From Oenanthe sinensis (lineage: Eukaryota > Streptophyta > Magnoliopsida > Apiales > Apiaceae): a DNA stretch of 64,000 nucleotides. Shown here piece by piece: positions 13,291 to 24,368 of the stretch. Below the pieces are notes generated by a model, which was given only the letters and a program-made list of their open reading frames with translations, was not told where the DNA came from and did no database searches. Both the position numbers and the translations under genes were made by a program. The stretch lies in contig CM053794.1 of the NCBI GenBank assembly GCA_028671895.1, positions 24,848,501-24,912,500 of the forward strand, written 5' to 3'. Each line of letters begins with the position of its first letter. Position 1 is the stretch's first letter.

Positions 13291-13818
13291 TTATAAACAC
13301 TGATGTTGTCAGAGATTAACTGAACAGAGTTTATGCTGACATCATCAGAGATTGAGGAAGCTATCGGTCAGAGTTTACTCTATTAGAGAATACTCAATCA
13401 GAGTTTACTCTAACAGAGAATGCTCAAATCAGAGAATGACAACCGACAGAGTTTACAAATCAGAGTTTGTGAAGAAACAGTCAAATCAGAGTATGATTAG
13501 GATAGTGAAGAAGGGATCCAAATACAATTCTATTACCTTATTGAAGCTATTCTTTTCATAATCTGTTTTGTAATTGAATTGTAACTGTGCCTATATAAAC
13601 ACAGACATAGGTTAACATTATTGTATCTTTCAAGTCTTATTTTCCATAACCTAGTAGTTCTTAAGAACATTAAATTTCTTGAGAGAGTTTTGTATTCACA
13701 GTTTATTATCATTAATACAAAACAGTGTTTCTTTTTACATACTTGTGTTTTTAAATCGATTATTTGGTACTATTATATTCAACCCCCCTTCTATAATAGA
13801 TTATCATCTGGGCAAACA
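13291..13818 (+). mobile_element. 3' LTR of family A copy 1
   Basis: Aligns by eye with the LTRs at 17762-18262 (-) and 36829-37362 (+). The first bases (TGTTAGGAA in the relatives) are mostly lost; the segment starts in the sequence ATAAACACTGATG. It carries many CAGAGTTT motifs, a TATA-like CTATATAAACAC near 13590 with the start of R soon after, and the C-run CAACCCCCCTTC near 13782. It ends GGGCAAACA at 13818. The next base belongs to copy 2 in the opposite orientation. Confidence 0.85.
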
Positions 13819-15415
13819 CTTTCAATGAGAAGGGATCTCTGAATGTAGTAGTTTCACCCTTGTAGACCTTGGCTTGAGGATCACCAATACCACCCTTGTT
13901 TTTACCAAGTCTGGCATTGAGAGTCAGAGTTTGAGTTTTTGTCCACAGAAGATCAGACTTTTTCTTTCTGATCATAGATTGTTGTTGTTGTTGTTCTTCA
14001 TCATCATCAAAGCTAGATCCCCCTGGGAAAAATGTTATTCCTGACATAGTAATAGGAGTTTTTGACTTAGCTGGAGCTTTCTTCTGCATTGAAGTTGACC
14101 TTGTTTGGATTGTAGGAGTTGGTTTTGCTTGAATGATTGGCTTTTGAATTTTAATAGGCTTTTCTTGAACTTCAACAGATTTTGCTTGAGAAGAATCAGT
14201 AACAGTTTTCTTTTCTTGAATAATTGTCTTCTTTTGAGTTTGTGTCTTTTTCACATATATTCTCTTTTTCATCTGGACTTGAGTATTGTCAGTACAAGAT
14301 TTCTTCAATTCTTCTTCTACAACAACTGGATCCATTCCTGGATTTTCTTCTTCAAATAATTTTTTTGCCAGTTCTGTATCCTTTAGATTTTGCTCTTCAA
14401 TCTTCCCAGGCTTCTCTTGTTCTTCAAGACTTTTTGCTAATTCCATGTCTGCATCTATCAGAGTTTTCTTGTCAGAGTTTATCTCAGATTTTGATGTCAT
14501 CAGAGTTTGAGAGGTTGTCAGAGTTTGTCCAATCAAAGTTTGTTACTTCAGAGTTTGCTTCTTATCCTTATGACTCCCTTGATCTTCATCATGTTTGTCA
14601 TCTTTTAGTACAACATCCTCCTTGCATTTGTCTGTAGACACCTTCTCCTCTTTTCTGACATCATTGCCTTTTCTGACTGTAAGAATTTCAATCATTGTAT
14701 GTAGCATGCTCTGCATAGAATTGACAGTAGTAGAGAGATTATCAACTTTGGCTTCTAATGCATCCAGTTTTGAAGAAAAAATTTTCAATTTTAATTCCAA
14801 GGCATGTCGAGAATTAGTGACAGAAGTCTGTACGGAGGCAGTAGTTTTGTTAACAGATTCCTTTAAATCACAAACTTCATTGTGAAGTCCCTTGGACAAC
14901 ACAGTAGTAGCTTTCAAAATTGTTTTCATCTCCTCAGAGTTTATTTCCTTGTCAGCTTTGTTAATTAATTCATGAACATGGGGCCAAGTGATTTCTTCAT
15001 TTGTGTATTTCCAAGAAATATCCCATAAGGTTTATCTGTGAGAGTTTAACAATTTTCATTTAATGGCCCTGCTTTTGAACTGAAATCCCTTTTGACACCT
15101 TTTGCATCTAAGGCAGCTTCAATTTCATTCTTTAATTCTTCAACTACAAGATATTCAAGATATGTCATCTTTAATCTCTCATGAGCATCAAATGCATCTA
15201 TAAGCCACTTCTTGGAGTTGTATATCTGAGAATATGGAATTGACAAATCTGTGACCTCTTCATCTTCAAATATCGGCTCATCAGAGAATGTATCCTCACC
15301 ATCAGAGTTTGCAATAGCATCAGAGTTTGCAGTGACAGATAAACTCTGAGTACTTGCAAAAATAATAGAATATCCTAAATCACTATTTTCTTTTAAAGTA
15401 ATCTCATTACATCAA
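13819..15415 (-). pseudogene. Family A copy 2 tail ORFs, truncated
   Basis: On the minus strand the tail starts near 15415 at a point equivalent to about 9445 of copy 1, so the acidic QEP region is absent. It then reads SIPYSQIYNSKKW, the coiled-coil region (14929-14543), and the long frame 14536-13819 with ELAKSLEEQEKPGKIEEQN, GITFFPGGSSFDDDEEQQQQ and LLWTKTQTLTLNARLGKNKG. The frame runs on into the reverse complement of copy 1's LTR, adding about 19 unrelated residues before a stop at 13760. The 14536-13760 frame has no internal stop over 258 codons, the best-kept tail segment in this copy. Confidence 0.7.
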
Positions 15416-15419
15416 TCAC

Positions 15420-17713
15420 TAGGATGTTTTTCATGTTTCCCTGCAATCAGTTAATGCAAATTAATTAGTAGATTTGGGAACCCAAACAAATTTGGGTGCT
15501 TTCTTTTAGAACTTGTTAACTCTTGCAGCAGAAGTATTTTTATCAGAGTTTATGTTAACAGAGTTTATATTATCAGAGTTTGCATTAACAGAGTTTATAA
15601 TGTCAGAGTTTACTTTTCTTTTATCAGATTTTATGACATAAATTTCTTTGACAACATGTTTTGGAGATTCATTTAATTGAGGCAATGGTTCATAATAATT
15701 GTAATACAAATTATGATACTCTTTGCATGTATAAATTGAATGTCATAAACTACCACTGTGAAAATAAGGATTTTATGGTTTATATCTAGTTTATTTTCTA
15801 GCCTCTGAACTAGGTCTCTTAGGTTCCTTCTTTTTATTTTGTTTGCATTCAATGGCAAGGTGATTTGAATTACCACAAGTAAAACAGGTTTTTTTCTAGG
15901 AGCAACAGGGATATACTTATAGTTATTCTCCTTAGTAATTCCTATTTTTCCATTTCTATTTCTTTTTACCTTTTTAGGTTTATTCTTATTAGTGTCTGCC
16001 TTTAACTTTTCTTTAAGTTGCTTCTGGGAAAGTAATCTTATATTCACCTTTTTATTCTTAGACACACTTTTATTTTTAGAGCATTCACTAGGAGTTTTCT
16101 TGTCATTACTAGCTCTAACAAATTTCGCAGGTTCCCTCAATGTTCCTTTTGTGTGTGTTTTAGTGTGTGTATCCTTATCATATTCATAACCTAATGCAGA
16201 AGTCCAATTCTTGTTAGAAAGCATTTGTTGGACTCTTTTGCCAGAGTTTGTCCAAACTCTAAAAGTCTCTTTTTCTTTAGATATTTCAGATTTAAAATAC
16301 TCAACTTGTATTTCTAATTGAGTTTGCATGTGAATAACATTATCATAGTCTTTCTTAGTGCTAAGTATGTGTGAATTTTCAGATTCAGGAATATCATTCT
16401 TAGTAGTCAGAGTTTGTATCTCAGATTTTAATCTTTCATTCTAAAGAGACTGTGATTTAAAACTAACATGCAAATATCAAAGAAAAGACTTTAATTCACA
16501 AATATTGTCAGTTTGAGACAGAGTCTGGTACCTTATCAGGGTTTAAGGCATTAGAGTTTGCCATGATGCATAATTTGTTTCCTCTTCAGAATCTTATAAA
16601 TCCATTCAATCTTTCTTTGAAGTGATGAGTGTTTTTCCAGATTCCTTGTTTCTGCATTCAGTAGCAAAGTGCCCCATCTTGTTACACTTATAACACTTAA
16701 CCTTTGACTTGTCAATAGTTTTTTTATTTTCCATCTCTATCTTCTCTTTTCCTGAATCTTTCTTTCTTTTCTGGTTCTCCATGCATTTTCTAGAAATTTC
16801 CTTGCTTCTTATACTTTATGTACTTCATCTTTTTGAAACCTTTAACAATCATAGCAACCATCTCCATCATGTCAGAGTCTGTGGAGTCATCAGAGTTTGT
16901 CTCAGACTCTGATTCACTATTTTCATTGACAGTTACAGCTTTTTATTTTCTTATTGAGGCTTTAGGGATCTTTTCTTTTAGTTCTTCAGTCTTGGCCTCA
17001 ACATTCAAAGCAATAGATTTTGCCTTGCTACTCTTTATGTTCCTTCTTTGTTGTAATTCCAAGTCATGAGTCTTTAATTTTCCATAGACTTCATCTAAAG
17101 ACATCTCATCTAAATCAGCCCTGTCTCTTATCAAAGATGTTTGTAGATCTCATTCTTCAGGAAGAGCCCTTAGAAACTTGGTGTTTGAATCTTCATTGTC
17201 ATACACCTTATCCACAAAAGCCAAGTTGTTCAAAAGAGTTAGAAATCTGTCATAGATATCTGTGAGTGACTTATTCTGTTTAGCTTTAAAATATTCATAT
17301 TCTTGTATAAGGACATATCTCCTGTTTTTCTTTATCTGCTTGGTTCTTTGGCATTAAACCTCTAGTGCATCCCAGATTTCTTTAGCAGTTTTGCATGTAA
17401 TTACCCTGTTGGACATCACAGAGTCAAGACTGTTATGCAGAATGTTCCTTATCTTTGCATCTTTGAGTACTTCTGGCTTTTCCTTATTGGTCCACTCATT
17501 TTTGTTTTTTAAGGTGTAGTATCTAGGGACCTGTCTTCCTTCTACAATTGTTGATGGTACTAATTTTGTTGAAAGATACCGGCCTTCATTAATTCTATCC
17601 AAATAATTAGGATCTGTGGCTTCCAGGAACATCAACATCTTCACCCTCCATGTAGGGTACTCAACTTTCTTCAAGATTGGAATTCTTATGCTTTCATACT
17701 TGTTTCCAGACAT
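15420..17713 (-). pseudogene. Family A copy 2 gag (capsid-like region and two zinc knuckles)
   Basis: ATG at 17713 begins MSGNKYESIRIPILKKVEYP and reads an open 119-codon frame ending EIWDALEV. That arrangement (a W-x-x-K-M motif, then AKIRNILHNSLDSVM and TAKEIWDAL) is the copia gag family of the UBN2/DUF4219 type. Past a stop it continues LDEMSLDEVYGKLKTHDLEL, an acidic SESESETNSDDSTDSD segment, and a CCHC knuckle CYKCNKMGHFATEC (16690-16640). A second knuckle, CFTCGNSNHLAIEC, is near 15890-15845, and KFVWVPKSTN at about 15480 marks the usual end of gag just before protease. Several stops and frameshifts inactivate it. A 119-codon gag start homologue is also seen at 51307. Confidence 0.75.
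15544..15618 (-). repeat. Five 15-bp repeats encoding NSDxx in the gag C-terminal region
   Basis: Five consecutive 15-bp units begin CAGAGTTT on the plus strand. On the coding (minus) strand they give the five-residue repeat NSDII, NSVNA, NSDNI, NSVNI, NSDKN. The unit is the same AAACTCTG(AT) motif dispersed through the tail ORFs and, inverted, in the LTRs of this family. Confidence 0.85.
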
Positions 17714-17747
17714 GTTTTTATGATCTTTCAGTTGAATTTAACTGCAT

Positions 17748-17759
17748 GCTCTGATACCA
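17748..17759 (-). promoter_or_regulatory. Primer binding site (tRNA-iMet) of family A copy 2
   Basis: The minus strand reads TGGTATCAGAGC two bases downstream of the 5' LTR end. This is the standard initiator tRNA-Met complementary site of plant Ty1/copia elements and fixes element orientation. Confidence 0.9.
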
Positions 17760-17761
17760 AT

Positions 17762-18262
17762 TGTTTGCCCAGAAAGATATTTATTATAGAAGGGGGGTTG
17801 AATATAATAGTACCAATTAATCGACACAAGTATAAAAGATGAACACTGTTTTGTATTAATAATAATATGTGTACAAAATTCTCTTAAGAAAATCAATGTT
17901 CTTAAGAGCTGCTAGGTTATGAAAGATATGACTTGAAAAGTTACAATAATGTTAACATATGTCTGTGTTTATATAGACACAGTTACAATTCAATTAAAAA
18001 AAAGATTATGAAAAGAATAACTTCAATAAGGCAATAGACTTGAATTTGGATTCCTTCTTCACTATCCTAATCATACTCTGATTTGACTATTTTCTTCACA
18101 AACTCTGATTGATAAACTCTATCGGTTGCTATTATCTGATTTGAGCATTGTCTGTTAGAGTAATCTCTGATAGAGTAAACTCTGACCGACAGCTTCCTAA
18201 TCTCTTATGACGTCAGCATAAACTCTGTATTCTCTGACAACATCAGTGTTTATTTCCTAACA
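17762..18262 (-). mobile_element. 5' LTR of family A copy 2
   Basis: Minus strand starts TGTTAGGAAATAAACACTG (18262) and ends GGGCAAACA (17762), 501 bp. It shows the repeated CAGAGTTT motifs of the family, a TATA-like CTATATAAAC near 17980, and the G-run GAAGGGGGG near 17790. Bordered by the primer site on the inside and by AT-rich non-repetitive DNA on the outside. Confidence 0.85.
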
Positions 18263-20063
18263 CCATATTTTTGGAAAAATTTGTTTCCCAGTTGCAAGAA
18301 ATAATAACATATTTCACTATTAAACCTCCCCAAAAACATTTTTTTATATTATATCTCAAAATATACTCAAATAAAAAAATATTATCAAATAGTCATTTTT
18401 CTAACAACACTTTTTCTTACAGTACAGTAATTTTTAACAACAATCCTAAATGGATCATTTATTCTCTGTCCTCCAAATTTTGCGTTCAACCTCTATAACC
18501 CACTTATCACATTAGTAGTAATTATTAAAATGGGTTAATTAATAATATAGATCTTGTCCGAACTTAAAATGGATTATCTAATGGATCAAATTAAAATTAT
18601 AAATTTCATCCAAGTTTAAATATGAATATCAAACCTAAGAAATGAGTTATCCACCAATTTATAATATATAGATATAGATTTTGGCAATCATGATCCACGA
18701 CAAGTCGGCTGTTTTAGCGATTTTCATTTTGCAATATGCCGTCGGAAAAAAAAGTTTTTTTTCACATAAAGTATGAAGTGAATTTCAGCCCTCGATCCTG
18801 TACGAAGTAATTTTTTTTATTTGGAGAACTAAATCCAAAATTGAATTGTATCTAAATACAATAATAATCCTCAAAGGGTTACATTCATCCCAAAAAACCT
18901 TATCTTCTAACTGAAATATATGCGTAAATGTCTCCGAACGCTTAGACGATAAAATTTTATTGTATGAAAAGTAGAATATCCATCTTCACGTATATATGAA
19001 AAATAAGAGAAATAAGGAAATACATAAGTTTAATAATATGGTCAACCATTTACTGAAAAAGATAAGATAAATTTATATGATGGAAATAACATATATATTT
19101 AAAAATATTTTTGTAATAAAGTACGAAGTAAATTAAATAAATAACAGTACTACTTGAGCCCCGGATGACTTTAGCTTAATTTAATTATTAAGCCCATACA
19201 TCAACGACTATAACTTTTTAAATGCACACATGGTGTACTTGGCCATGGGCGAGTGAACGCTGAAACCAGCGCGGCTGCGCCTAAGGACCCTTAATATATA
19301 CTCCATAAGAACTCAAAATTTTCATATTATTTATATATATATAGATTAGGCCTAAAATTCAATTTTACCTAATTTCGTGTAAATTTCAGGGCGGCCCTGA
19401 TTGCTTCCTGTTTAATTGATTTTAAGTGAATTTTATATTAAACAATGCAAACAAATTAATACAAGTCTTTTACCACAAATTACTCATTAAATCTTCAAAA
19501 GTTATCAATATTAACACGAATGTACTAAAAATAGTTGTAAAATTGATCAAAAGTTTGAAAAATAAAATTTATGAATAAGATTGTGTTCACAATACAAATA
19601 TTTAAATGAATCAAGGAAATAATTTACTAGCACATTAATTAATACAGGACTATACGAGTATATGAATTATTTTGACAGATTGAGAATAATAATACGGTCA
19701 TTCCTTTCATGATCATTCATGCACAATGCTAGTACATATATGCATGTGTGTTTCTCCAGCTATGGAGTATGACATTTGTACTAGGGTTATATATTGCATG
19801 TTTGTCTTTACACTAGCTACCACAGTATCAATCAGAATCCTTCCATAATCTTTTCATCAGTTTCATCTCATTCCACGTTGGTTCAGTACGGGGTTGCTGA
19901 AAAAATAGCTTTCATCTAGTTAAATTTCAGGGTCGAGGTAGTTCCAACACAACATTCAACAATAATGTAACAGTGTGAATTCCACTCGATCGACGTGGAG
20001 ACAACCCAGTCACATAGTAGTCTAGTAGATGACTTGTCTGATTAAGCGGATGCCAAGTCTTAA
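18263..20063. other. AT-rich intergenic DNA
   Basis: No reading frame with recognisable similarity. Poly(A/T) runs are frequent. A GC-rich pair of small palindromes at about 19269-19285 and 19390-19402 resembles hAT-type MITE ends, but no 8-bp duplication was found. The right end of the region is the TACGC target of the gypsy element. Confidence 0.6.
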
Positions 20064-20068
20064 TACGC
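20064..20068. repeat. Target site duplication TACGC, left
   Basis: Matches 28993-28997 exactly. Confidence 0.92.
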
Positions 20069-20584
20069 TGATATGGGCTGAAAGTAAGCCCTAAAGACAC
20101 AATTAATTTGACATTAATTAGATCTAATCTGGTCCAAAAGGGAAGCTCAATTAATGAGGCTTGAAACCCTAATTAGTAAATAAATTCGTAATTAATTGAT
20201 TGACTAAATATACAGCTAATTAATTATGTCCAATTACATGAAAAATACTCCAAGGAGTAGCCCCCAAGACACCTCAATCAACAAGGAAACCTATTCCTAC
20301 TTGGAAACTACTTCTATCACAAGAAGAATCCAGAATCCTTCTAGGAGGTGGCCTGCCCACCAAGGTTCTTAAACATACTCTAATTCTTAGACTCTCTACG
20401 TCTATATAAAGTGTCTAACCCCTCATTCTTATAACTACGTTTTGGCTTGATTCTCAATACTCTTGAGATACGTAGGCATCTTGTGAGGGCAATATTAAGC
20501 TACGAAACACAAGCTCGGCCATTAAAGCTCGATAAGCTCCGACACACATCATAATAACTACATCTTAGTTTTTAATCCATAACA
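20069..20584 (+). mobile_element. 5' LTR of the Tat-type element
   Basis: Starts TGATATGGGC, ends CATAACA. TATA box CTATATAA lies at 20402-20409, placing the transcription start near 20430. Same length as the 3' LTR. Confidence 0.93.
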
Positions 20585-20586
20585 TT

Positions 20587-20602
20587 TGGCGCCGTCTGTG
20601 GG
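20587..20602 (+). promoter_or_regulatory. Primer binding site of the Tat-type element
   Basis: TGGCGCCGTCTGTGGG, two bases after the 5' LTR. This is the sequence commonly found at this place in plant Tat-type gypsy elements, where it pairs with the 3' end of a cellular tRNA. Confidence 0.85.
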
Positions 20603-20617
20603 AAGAAGACATCAACC

Positions 20618-22258
20618 ATGGCAAGAACACGATGAACTGACGGAAACATCGTCCCTATCACAGGTGATCCGACTGCTATTATTCCTCCTTATGAGACTCA
20701 AACTACCAAGGTCCCCGTTACCACCACTATTCCTGCTGGAACTCAAGGTCCTAGTACTCAAAGACTTGGCCTATTTAGTAAGATTGTCCACTCCACCAAT
20801 CCTGAGGAAGTCATCCATGGATCCAACCCTCTATCTCAATAGCACTGTTGCCCAACCTAGACTTGGGCTCTCCCAAGCCTATCCCCCTCCTTACATCAAC
20901 GGATTGGAACCACAAAACTATGGGCGTAGAATAGAGGTCCGTGATTTCTCAGGACCGAACTCAACTGATGATGAAAGCTCTGAAGGCACCGATATCAATC
21001 CTAGGAGGAGAAGGCCTGGTAAGGAACCCGTAGGAAGCCGGCGTTCACAGTCCCATAAGACACTAGAACAGAAAATTACTTCCTACGAGGCTGAACTCAA
21101 AGAGTTAAAGAAAAGCCTAGATCGGCAGGTTAGAAGGCCAGCCCCAAGGTATGAAACCCCTGACATCATAGAACTAGATGGAACCCCTCGAGGGAAAAGA
21201 ATGGAAGTTGCAAGGGCTGACCCCACTGAATTACTGTCGCTCGGAGATCCTGATGATCTGACACCACCATTCACCGAAGCAATCATGAACGCTCACATTT
21301 CAAGTAAGTTCAAGATGCCCACCATCAAAACTTATGATGGAGCAGGCGATCCAACCAATCACGTAAGAACCTTCTCGAATATTTTGTTATTACAACCTAT
21401 CAATGATGTTGTGAAGTGTAGGGCATTTCCCCAAACCCTGGGGGGCATGGCCCAACGTTGGTATAGCCGGTTGCCCCCCAACTCCATTGGATCCTTCAAA
21501 GAGCTCAGTAAGGCCTTCATAAGCCAGTTTATAAGCGGAAGAGTGCACGAAAAAAGTTCAGCTTCTCTCATGAATCTAGAGCAGGGAAAAAACGAATCTT
21601 TAAGGGACTATCTGAACCGTTTCACCAAGAAAGCCTTGAAAGTCCCGGACTTGGACGAGAAAGTGGCTATGATAGCCTTACAACAAGGAACGACTGATCC
21701 TTATTTCAAGAGATCTCTAGCTAAACATCCGCCCGAGAACATGCTTCTTCTCCAAGACAGAGCAGGGAAATACATAAAGGCGGAAAAAAGTATAAAGAAA
21801 ACCACTATATCAGTGGCAACACATGGGAGTAATAACAAGAAGAGAAAAGGTGATCAAAAATATGATGCCCGAGACAAGTACTCTAAGATGGATAAGTATT
21901 CAAAATCCCCCCTAAGAAAAATAATTTGGGGCAAAAGTTTGTCGAATACGCAAGGCTGAATATGCCTCGAAGTCAAATCATGATGGATGTCGAAAGAGAT
22001 CGAGACCTGAGATGGCCTAAACCTCTGAAGTCTGATCCTGAGAAGAGGAACAATAACGCATTTTGCTGGTTTCATAGGGATACCAGACATGACACGGATG
22101 ACTGCAGACAATTGAAGGATGAAATCGAATTCCTTATCAGAAGAGGAAAACTTTCTAAGTACACTAAAGATGGAAGCCGTGACCGGCACACGATAATAGG
22201 AAAAATAACGATAGTCGGGATAGGAATCCTCACCCTAGAGGACCAGTTATTAATATGA
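20618..22258 (+). pseudogene. Gag of the Tat-type gypsy element
   Basis: ATG at 20618 (MARTR) meets a stop after five codons. The Pro/Thr-rich N-terminal frame then runs to about 20840, where the sequence shifts into the long frame ending at 21959. That frame holds a charged region with SSEGTD and a Lys/Glu coiled-coil segment, then the capsid-like block MPTIKTYDGAGDPTNHV, GGMAQRWYSRLP, ISQFISGRVHEKSSASL and LNRFTKKALKVPDLDE (about 21310-21720). This is the retrotransposon gag domain. The frame shifts again near 21930 to a cysteine-histidine segment, FCWFHRDTRHDTDDC (about 22060-22105), which replaces a classical zinc knuckle in this lineage. Two or more frameshifts disable it. Confidence 0.8.
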
Positions 22259-22804
22259 TTTTTGGAGGACCCACCGCTGTGGAGAATTCAAGAAATTCAA
22301 GAAAAGCATACACAAGAGAAGTTATGCAAGTCGTAAGTGAAGCACCTAAACGTGCTAGAACAAAGGCGGTCATATCCTTTGATGACTCGGACCTGGAAGG
22401 GATAAAGTTTTCTCATTATGATCCTCTCGTTATTGCCCCTTTGATAGGAAATTCAGAAGTAAAGAGCGTTCTGGTGGACAATGGAGCCTCAGTTGATAAT
22501 TTTTTTCCATGATGCATTTGTAAAAATATGGTACAATGATTCCTAGCTAATCCCTTCGGATGTTCCCATCTACTGCTTTAATGGGGTAAAATCAAAAGTG
22601 CAAGGAACCATTCAACTAACCATGAAAATGGGGAGAAAACCTAAAAATGTCACTCAGATACTAACTTTTCTGGTGATCAAAGCATCCTCTACGTACAACG
22701 CCATCCTTGGAAGAACATGTTTGCATTCTGTCAAGGATGTAGCCTCAAGTTGTCACTTGAAAATCAAGTTCCCCACCAGAAACGGTGTTGGAGAGGAAAA
22801 ATGA
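22255..22804 (+). pseudogene. Aspartic protease region of the Tat-type element
   Basis: The frame 22255-22512 ends with LVDNGASVDNFF, the position of the D-[ST]-G-[AS] catalytic motif. Here the reading is D-N-G-A, the form common in Tat-type proteases. A frameshift near 22505 moves the rest into 22598-22804, which reads MKMGRKPKNVTQILTFLVI, YNAILGRTCLHSVKDVASSC and HLKIKFPT, the typical C-terminal part (an ILGR motif). The maturation enzyme would cut the Gag-Pol polyprotein; this copy is broken. Confidence 0.75.
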
Positions 22805-22813
22805 GACCAGAAA

Positions 22814-23858
22814 ATGGCAAGAAGTTGCTACGTGGCAGCCCTGAGACCCGATGGAGTCGGGGGGCAAGTCCTACTTATAGAGGACATGGACTCAAGAGAA
22901 GACGAAGAAAGAAGGGGGAAGCCACCCGAAGACTTGGTTCCAATTTCCTTAGTTTCAGGAGAACCTGAAAAGGTCACCTATATTGGGGCCTCATTAGAAG
23001 AGCCTATGAAAGAAAATTTAACAAAGTTCTTACAGGAAAATGGGGACTTATTTGCTTGGACAGTCGCTGATATGCCAGGAATTGATCCCAAACTAATTAC
23101 TCATAAGCTTAATGTAGATCCGCGACGAAAAATGATAAAGCAAAAGAAGAGAAATTTCACTCCAGAAAGGCAAGAAGCCATAAAATAAGAGGTGGAAAAG
23201 CTCTTAGAGGCTGGATTCATCAAGAAAAGTCAATTTCCTGAATGGCTTGCTAACCCCGTGATGGTCAGAAAATCCAATGAAAAGTGGAGGATGTGTGTGG
23301 ACTTCACTGATTTGAATGATGCATGTACAAAGGATTGTTTCCCCTTCCGAGGATCGATGCACTTATAGATGCCACAACAGGACATGAGATGTTAAGCTTC
23401 ATGGATGGCTTTAGTGGATATAATCAGATCAGGATGCATGAGGATGACATTGTCGAGGTATCTTTCATCACTGACTTTGGTGTATTTTGTTATCTTGTTA
23501 TGGCCTTTGGGTTAAAGAATGCAGGAACCACCTATCAAAGGCTAGTAAATAAAATATTCAAGTATCTCATCGGAAATACCATGGAGGTCTACGTTGATGA
23601 CATGTTAGTCAAAAGCCTCGATAAGGCCGACCATTTTTAACACTTAAAAGAGGTTTTCGAAGTGTTGAGGCACCACAGAATGATGTTAAACCCTGCAAAA
23701 TGTGTCTTTGGCGTATGATCTGGGAAATTCTTAGGAATGATGGTCTCCAAAAGGGGGATTGAGGCCAATCTTGACAAAATTAAGGCTATACTCGACATGG
23801 AATCCCCAAAGACAGTAAGGGATGTCCAGAAATTAACAGGAACCTATGAAGGTTTGTC
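22814..23858 (+). pseudogene. Reverse transcriptase of the Tat-type element
   Basis: Begins with LFAWTVADMPGIDPKLITHK, the usual pre-RT segment. A stop at 23186-23188 interrupts EAIK/EVEKLLEAGFIK. The frame goes on with WLANPVMVRKSNEKWRMCVD, then after a frameshift to 23323 with FMDGFSGYNQIRMHEDD, FCYLVMAFGLKNAGTTYQR and the catalytic YVDD (23590-23601). The connection region follows (KCVFGV, GIEANLDKIKAI, DVQKLTG). A stop at 23638 and a small deletion with frameshift at about 23845 separate it from RNase H. All main RT blocks are recognisable in order. Confidence 0.85.
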
Positions 23859-24368
23859 TTGAAGTCTGGGGATAAGTGTCTACCCTTCTTCCAAACATTG
23901 AAGAAAGTAAAGGATTTCGTGTGGACAAAAGAAAGTCAGGCAGCTTTCGAAGAATTGAAGAAATATATAATTGAAGCTCCATTATTGGCCAAGCCTAGTC
24001 CCGAAGACGTCTTATACCTGTACTTGGCTGTATCTGATAAAGCCCTGAGTGTTGTCCTTATAAAGGAAGAAGAAAATATTCAAAAGCCAGTTTACTATGT
24101 AAGCAAGGTCTTGCATGGAGCAGAACTTAACTACTCCAACATTGAGAAGTTTGCACTGGCCTTGGTAATGGCCTCGAGAAAATTACGTCCTTATTTCCAA
24201 GCACACAAAATCAAGGTACTAACTGATCAACCGCTAAGGAACATCCTACACAGCCCTCAGGCAAGTGGGAGATTGATCAAGTGGGCCATAGAGCTAGGAG
24301 AGTTCAACATCAAGTATAAGCCTCGAACGGCCATTAAAGCTCAAGCTCTTACTGACTTCGTGGTTTAG
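23859..24368 (+). pseudogene. Retroviral-type RNase H of the Tat-type element
   Basis: A 169-codon open frame reads WTKESQAAFEELKKYI, LYLYLAVSDKALSVVLIKEE, PVYYVSKVLHGAELNYSNIE and KIKVLTDQPLRNILHSPQAS. This is the RNase H fold that normally follows reverse transcriptase in gypsy elements, ending GEFNIKYKPRTAIKAQALTDFV. The frame is intact across the domain, but the stop at 24366-24368 cuts it from the next domain. Confidence 0.82.

Larger units (their letters stand above)
8429..13818 (+). mobile_element. Ty1/copia family A, copy 1 (5'-truncated, tail ORFs plus 3' LTR)
   Basis: Plus-strand remnant holding only the post-pol tail ORFs and the 3' LTR of the same family as the copies at 13819-18262 and 33684-37362. 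Its left edge abuts the LTR end of the Sirevirus-like element, which probably inserted into this copy, so its 5' half may lie beyond the window. A solo LTR splits the tail ORFs at 10320-11930. Its right edge joins the tail ORF of copy 2 in opposite orientation, as expected if copy 1 inserted into copy 2. Confidence 0.75.
13819..18262 (-). mobile_element. Ty1/copia family A, copy 2 (gag plus tail ORFs, pol deleted)
   Basis: Read on the minus strand the order is 5' LTR (18262-17762), primer site, gag with zinc knuckles, then directly the coiled-coil and Lys-rich tail ORFs. No protease, integrase, reverse transcriptase or RNase H sequence lies between. The 3' end is missing because copy 1 interrupts the tail ORF at 13818/13819. 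The internal part left is about 3.9 kb. This is a non-autonomous internal-deletion derivative that could only have moved with pol supplied in trans. Confidence 0.75.

Noticed and set aside
19269..19402. Small hAT-type MITE with GC-rich palindromic ends
   Set aside because: The ends are only partly similar and the 8 bp on each side do not match.
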